Positions 5,424-8,045 of a stretch of DNA of 8,045 nucleotides are shown here, piece by piece. Position 1 is the first letter of the stretch, and every line of letters starts with the position of its first letter. The notes under the pieces were generated by a model that ran no database searches, had not been told where the DNA came from, and worked only from the letters and a program-made list of their open reading frames with translations. The stretch is from Rickettsiales bacterium (GTDB taxonomy: Bacteria > Pseudomonadota > Alphaproteobacteria > Rickettsiales > Rickettsiaceae). The translations under genes and the position numbers were made by a program. The stretch spans positions 1-8,045 of the forward strand of contig CANNRM010000020.1 in assembly GCA_947508155.1 (NCBI GenBank), written 5' to 3'.

Positions 5424-7211
5424 CTAAGATTCTTGTGTCTGTCCAATCGGATTTACATTATCGGAGTCGAGTTCCGTATCTTTGGTATCATTATGTATTT
5501 CGTTTGGATTTTGTGGCTGACTCCACAGAGAGCAGTCATAGCATGGTTTTTTTGCCTGTGCTCCTTCGTCGCTATCTTCGTCATATTCATGCTTTGGAGC
5601 TTGAATTTTTGTTTCGTGCTCTTCATATTCGGCATCTGAATTCTCGGCGCTATCTTCTGATTCTACATCTTTATTGTCACTAAAAGTATATTTAGGATCA
5701 AGATCTAAATATTTAATATTAAAGCCTTTTGCCTTTTCTGTGTTATGCGAGTTAATCCATTCGGATATGTGAGTTCCAAAATTCTCTTGTTCTTGCAGAG
5801 ATAGAGATAGTAGGGATTTAAATACTGTTTTTAAATTGTTAGATTTGAAGCTTCGTTCTGCATTTTCATTATCACTATTAGAATTTTGAACTATTTCTTT
5901 TCTAAAAAAGATTTGTGTATAGTGGCGGATATGGCCTTTTGCTGCCTCTATTGTATGGCTGGCAGTCCATTGCTTTATTAGATTTCCAAAATTCTTTTGT
6001 TCTTCCTTGGAGAGAAATAGTAGAGATTCCATTGCTGATTTTAGAGTACCAGGTAATGCATCCTGTTCTTCATCCGTGACTTCCTGTGCTACTTCTTGTG
6101 CATATTCGTCAATGACTTCGTAGCATATATCGCGTGCAGTATTTTGAATTCTTTCCATATTAATTGAGTAAGTTATTATGTCGTTTAGGCGTTGTGTGCT
6201 TAAGAAGTTGGATACTAAATTCTCTGAAGCTTGATTTAGTGCTTGTTCAATAATGTTGTCAGTCATAATCACGTCTAGCGTAGATTTCTCTATTATGTCT
6301 TCTAATAACTGATCTAGAATCTCATCTTCCGCTTTTGCTGTAGCTGATTCGGTAGCGAGATGTACTGCCCATTCCTCGGGGTCAAGATAACTAACTTCTA
6401 ACTGATCTAGAATCTCATCTTCCGCTTTTGCTGTAGCTGATTCGGTAGCGAGATGTACTGCCCATTCCTCGGGGTCAAGATAACTAACTTCCCACAATAG
6501 TTCTTCGTCTTCTTGTTTTTGTTCCTGTTTTATGGGTGCTTCTGGTTTTTTGCGTTGTTTTTTACCGGGGCTTCTGAAATCTGCAAGATCCCAGCCATTA
6601 TACGTGTCATTATTGTGTACAATCTTAGATTCTCGTATTTTTGCGCTCTTTTTACTCATTGCAATAAGTGAGTCGATTTTTTTGTTTAACTCATCTATAT
6701 AATCATCATTAATATCTTCGATAGGAGCTGTTGATTTCTCTTCTGCTATCATAATAGATTCCAAAAGTTTTTTAGGTGTCTTTGGGATATTAACAGTTTC
6801 GGTAGCTTCTAAAGTAGGAGGTAGAAGTGTAGGTAGCAATTCTTCTATAACGCTTTTCATAAATGGGTTTATCATGCCTTTTAGTTTGCTAGCAGCTATT
6901 TCGGGATTGTTTATTGATCTCTCTTGTGCCGTAGGAGATTGTTGCTTTGTTAAAGGCTTAGTAGGGCTGTTAAAAGATGGTGCATTTTCTTTTTCATTTT
7001 CTACTAGAGTAGGAGGCAGAAATGTAGGTAGTAATTCTTCTATTGATTGTTGCATAGCTGTCTGCATCATGGCATATAGTTGAGTAGCTATTGACTGCTG
7101 ATCAGGTAGTAATGCGCTTTTTTTCAAAGGGCTAGGTTTGTGCGGGCTATTTAATTCACGTTTTTTTGGTGAGTTAGAATCAGTTAGTATATTTTCTCTA
7201 TGCTGTGACAT
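5424..7211 (-). CDS. Large repeat-containing protein of unknown function (595 aa)
   Basis: I do not recognise a family. No signal peptide or membrane segment is visible. Residues 1-35 are basic and rich in S-P-x-K motifs (SPKK 14-17, SPHK 22-25, SPLK 27-30). Two copies of an x-IEELLPT-[FL]-LPPTL unit follow (41-87 and 106-149), each ending in SPTK or TPKK. A basic patch, SPGKKQRKK (214-222), precedes two identical 31-residue repeats (241-271 and 272-302) containing SYLDPEEWAVHLATES. A helical middle (303-385) leads to two diverged repeats, LKxxxxSLLxLSxxEQxNFG...W..SH (389-439 and 459-508). The tail is strongly acidic (511-550) with a CYDC pair at 557-560. The ATG at 7211 has AGGGGG at 7218-7223 as ribosome site and its own promoter. 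A host-directed secreted protein is possible, but nothing in the sequence proves secretion. Confidence 0.8.
   Translation of the reverse strand: MSQHRENILTDSNSPKKRELNSPHKPSPLKKSALLPDQQSIATQLYAMMQTAMQQSIEELLPTFLPPTLVENEKENAPSFNSPTKPLTKQQSPTAQERSINNPEIAASKLKGMINPFMKSVIEELLPTLLPPTLEATETVNIPKTPKKLLESIMIAEEKSTAPIEDINDDYIDELNKKIDSLIAMSKKSAKIRESKIVHNNDTYNGWDLADFRSPGKKQRKKPEAPIKQEQKQEDEELLWEVSYLDPEEWAVHLATESATAKAEDEILDQLEVSYLDPEEWAVHLATESATAKAEDEILDQLLEDIIEKSTLDVIMTDNIIEQALNQASENLVSNFLSTQRLNDIITYSINMERIQNTARDICYEVIDEYAQEVAQEVTDEEQDALPGTLKSAMESLLFLSKEEQKNFGNLIKQWTASHTIEAAKGHIRHYTQIFFRKEIVQNSNSDNENAERSFKSNNLKTVFKSLLSLSLQEQENFGTHISEWINSHNTEKAKGFNIKYLDLDPKYTFSDNKDVESEDSAENSDAEYEEHETKIQAPKHEYDEDSDEGAQAKKPCYDCSLWSQPQNPNEIHNDTKDTELDSDNVNPIGQTQES
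5688..6047 (-). repeat. Diverged duplication in the C-terminal part of the 595-aa protein
   Basis: Residues 389-439 (bases 5895-6047) and 459-508 (bases 5688-5837) share LK....SLL.LS..EQ.NFG..I..W..SH..E.AKG. The DNA shows matching stretches such as CCAAAATTCT-TTGTTCTT in both copies. The unit is about 50 residues and predicted helical, and could be a small protein-binding domain. Confidence 0.75.
6306..6491 (-). repeat. Perfect 93-bp tandem duplication
   Basis: Bases 6306-6398 and 6399-6491 are identical at all 93 positions. The unit is a multiple of three and encodes 31 residues (EVSYLDPEEWAVHLATESAT, then AKAEDEILDQL), so the reading frame is kept. Complete identity at synonymous positions shows a very recent duplication or active homogenisation. 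An assembly artefact is unlikely to create it, but repeat collapse could hide further copies. Confidence 0.97.
6765..7091 (-). repeat. Diverged duplication in the N-terminal part of the 595-aa protein
   Basis: Residues 41-87 (bases 6951-7091) and 106-149 (bases 6765-6896) align around IEELLPTFLPPTL and IEELLPTLLPPTL. Each copy is preceded by a short amphipathic stretch with M-x-x-x-x-M and followed by SPTKPL or TPKKLL. DNA similarity is still visible (GTAGGWAGT-type stretches near 6830 and 7015) but many positions differ, so the duplication is older than the 93-bp one. Confidence 0.75.
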
Positions 7212-7280
7212 TGTAATCCCCCTAGATCAATTTGAATAGTAAAAATTCTATCTTTGTTATTGCTAAAATATTAAAAAAAT

Positions 7281-7309
7281 ATAATACTCGGTTGTTAACC
7301 TTTAGTCAA
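7281..7309 (-). promoter_or_regulatory. Strong sigma-70-like promoter of the 595-aa gene
   Basis: On the minus strand TTGACT (7304-7309) and TATTAT (7281-7286) are separated by exactly 17 bp. The predicted start near 7274 gives a leader of about 60 nt before the ATG at 7211. The spacer contains the dyad GGTT-GTT-AACC (7290-7300), which could be an operator or chance. Confidence 0.6.
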
Positions 7310-7323
7310 TAACAAAATTCAAT

Positions 7324-7352
7324 TTGCTTTTAAATAGCGAAAGAGATAATAT
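7324..7352 (+). promoter_or_regulatory. Candidate promoter of trxA
   Basis: TTGCTT (7324-7329) and TAATAT (7347-7352) are separated by 17 bp. A start near 7359 would leave a leader of about 20 nt containing the ribosome site. The match is moderate. A TATAAT at 7280-7285 is an alternative -10 but has no well-spaced -35 and overlaps the opposite promoter. Confidence 0.4.
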
Positions 7353-7369
7353 GAGTCTTAAACAAAAAT

Positions 7370-7374
7370 GAGGA
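7370..7374 (+). promoter_or_regulatory. Ribosome binding site that sets the trxA start
   Basis: GAGGA at 7370-7374 lies 5 nt before ATG 7380. The upstream in-frame ATG at 7368 overlaps this site and has no site of its own, so 7380 is the likely start. The resulting N-terminus ([10 protein letters not shown]) also fits the usual thioredoxin length. Confidence 0.7.
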
Positions 7375-7379
7375 AAAAC

Positions 7380-7697
7380 ATGGCTGGAAAAGTAACGGAT
7401 GGAGAATTTAAAAAGGAAGTTTTGGAATCAGATATTCCAGTGCTTGTAGATTTTTGGGCCGAGTGGTGCGGCCCATGCAAAATGCTTGCGCCAACATTGG
7501 ATGAGTTATCTAAGGATTTGGCTGGTAAAGTGAAGATTGTAAAAATGAACGTTGATGAAAACCCTGCGATGCCTTCTGCTTTGGGTATTAGAGGCATTCC
7601 AACTATGATGTTGTTTAAGAATGGCGAGAATGTTGGTACGAAAGTTGGTGCGTCGCCTAAAGCTGCATTAGCAGAATGGATTGCTTCATTGGTATAA
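7380..7697 (+). CDS. trxA: Thioredoxin
   Basis: A 105-residue cytoplasmic thioredoxin that reduces protein disulfides and is itself recycled by thioredoxin reductase. The active site WCGPC is at residues 29-33 with the redox cysteines C30 and C33. The buried aspartate D24 and the cis-proline P74 in RGIPT match E. coli D26 and P76. All catalytic elements are present and the length is standard. The gene is divergent from the 595-aa gene and is followed by a nested palindrome that probably separates it from the next gene. Confidence 0.97.
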   Translation: MAGKVTDGEFKKEVLESDIPVLVDFWAEWCGPCKMLAPTLDELSKDLAGKVKIVKMNVDENPAMPSALGIRGIPTMMLFKNGENVGTKVGASPKAALAEWIASLV

Positions 7698-7700
7698 CGA

Positions 7701-7824
7701 AACGTCATCCTCGGCTTTGCTAGCAAAGTCGTGGATCTCATGATATAAGAGAAGCGCTCTCTCGAGTTCGCCTTTGCAGTCATGAGGTCCCCGAGATTTG
7801 CTTTGCAAACTCGAGGATGACGTT
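7701..7824. repeat. Nested 124-bp palindromic element after trxA
   Basis: Outer arms AACGTCATCCTCG (7701-7713) and CGAGGATGACGTT (7812-7824) pair perfectly over 13 bp. Inner arms ATCTCATGA (7735-7743) and TCATGAGGT (7780-7788) also pair, with one mismatch. Each long arm holds its own small palindrome, CTTTGCTAGCAAAG (7715-7728) and TTTGCTTTGCAAA (7797-7809), and the centre has a bulged stem around AGCGCT (7753-7758). The GTCATCC/GGATGAC ends relate it to the other elements in the window. It begins 3 bp after the trxA stop. No T-run follows, so it is a stem at the message end and not a standard terminator. Confidence 0.8.
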
Positions 7825-7868
7825 GGCTTGAACAATTGTTGACCTTTCAAAAAACAAAAATCTAAAAT

Positions 7869-8045
7869 ATGTCCCCAAATCAAATATCAATCAATATCAA
7901 CTCTGTTTACGTTGAAGGAATAGATTCCCTCAAACGCTCAAAAAGCATACGCGATCTAATTCTTTGCCGTGAAAGCAAAATTGTATCCACAATTCCAATC
8001 TTGCATGATATAAACTTCGTAGCAAAAGCTGGTGATCGTATCGCT
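7869..8045 (+). CDS. ABC transporter ATP-binding protein, N-terminal part (polysaccharide-export type), runs off the window
   Basis: An open frame from ATG 7869 runs 59 codons to the window end. An in-frame TAA at 7863-7865 fixes this as the earliest start. The pattern I-x-I-N-S-V-Y-V-E (7-15), then SLKRSKSIRDLIL (20-32), then LHDINFVAKAGDRIA (45-59) corresponds to the start of Wzt/KpsT/TagH-like ATPases, where the last segment stands just before Walker A (GxxGxGKST). Such ATPases drive export of O-antigen, capsule or teichoic-acid type polymers. The Walker, signature and C-terminal regions are outside the window, so the exact substrate cannot be judged. No clear ribosome site precedes the ATG. 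Confidence 0.7.
   Translation, partial: MSPNQISININSVYVEGIDSLKRSKSIRDLILCRESKIVSTIPILHDINFVAKAGDRIA

Noticed and set aside
5402..5683. Plus-strand open frames opposite the 3' end of the 595-aa gene
   Set aside because: They are shadows of the acidic tail coding on the other strand and have no plausible product.
6306..6491. CRISPR-like array
   Set aside because: There are only two directly adjacent units without spacers, and they lie in frame within a long coding sequence.
7351..7371. Tiny frame ATG AGT CTT AAA CAA AAA TGA before trxA, as a leader peptide
   Set aside because: It overlaps the predicted -10 element and has no ribosome site of its own, so it is probably not even transcribed as a whole.
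7839..7868. TTGACC-18-TAAAAT as promoter of the ABC transporter gene
   Set aside because: The -10 would end directly before the ATG at 7869, placing the RNA start inside the coding sequence, and there is no suitable later start codon.

Overview
The window looks like part of the chromosome of a flagellated, AT-rich alphaproteobacterium, most likely an intracellular Rickettsiales- or Holosporales-type endosymbiont. This is inferred from four things: low G+C in most genes, a short single-domain FlgJ of the alphaproteobacterial kind, many GTCAYCC/GGRTGAC palindromic elements in the intergenic spaces (common in Rickettsiales and relatives), and a large lineage-specific repeat protein next to housekeeping genes. 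The species cannot be named from the sequence alone.

Layout. Positions 1-5049 (+) hold a flagellar rod/hook-junction block: a FlgJ-type rod-binding protein (4-270), a small helical FlgN-like protein (271-732), a very large FlgK (734-3934) and FlgL (4117-5049). The first three genes abut or sit 1 nt apart and are surely co-transcribed. FlgL follows after a 182-bp spacer filled with palindromes. Positions 5050-5272 carry more palindromic elements, including a 110-bp inverted-repeat unit. A tRNA-Phe gene (5273-5348) and a 595-codon gene of unknown function (5424-7211) lie on the minus strand. Thioredoxin (7380-7697, +) is divergent from the unknown gene across a 168-bp promoter region. A nested palindrome (7701-7824) follows it, and the window ends inside an ABC-transporter ATPase gene (7869 onward, +) that resembles polysaccharide-export ATPases.

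How the genes fit together. FlgK and FlgL form the hook-filament junction, FlgN-type proteins chaperone FlgK and FlgL for export, and FlgJ caps the growing rod, so the left half is one functional module. The FlgK here is about twice the usual size. It lacks the usual N-terminal NxANxxTPGY signature and carries two tandem beta-rich modules that resemble modules seen in phage virion proteins.

The most unusual gene is the minus-strand 595-aa ORF. It contains a perfect 93-bp tandem duplication (31 residues), two older internal duplications, six S/T-P-x-K motifs, a KKQRKK cluster and a very acidic tail. It has a good promoter of its own and no recognisable family. A secreted, host-directed protein is a reasonable hypothesis but is not shown by the sequence.
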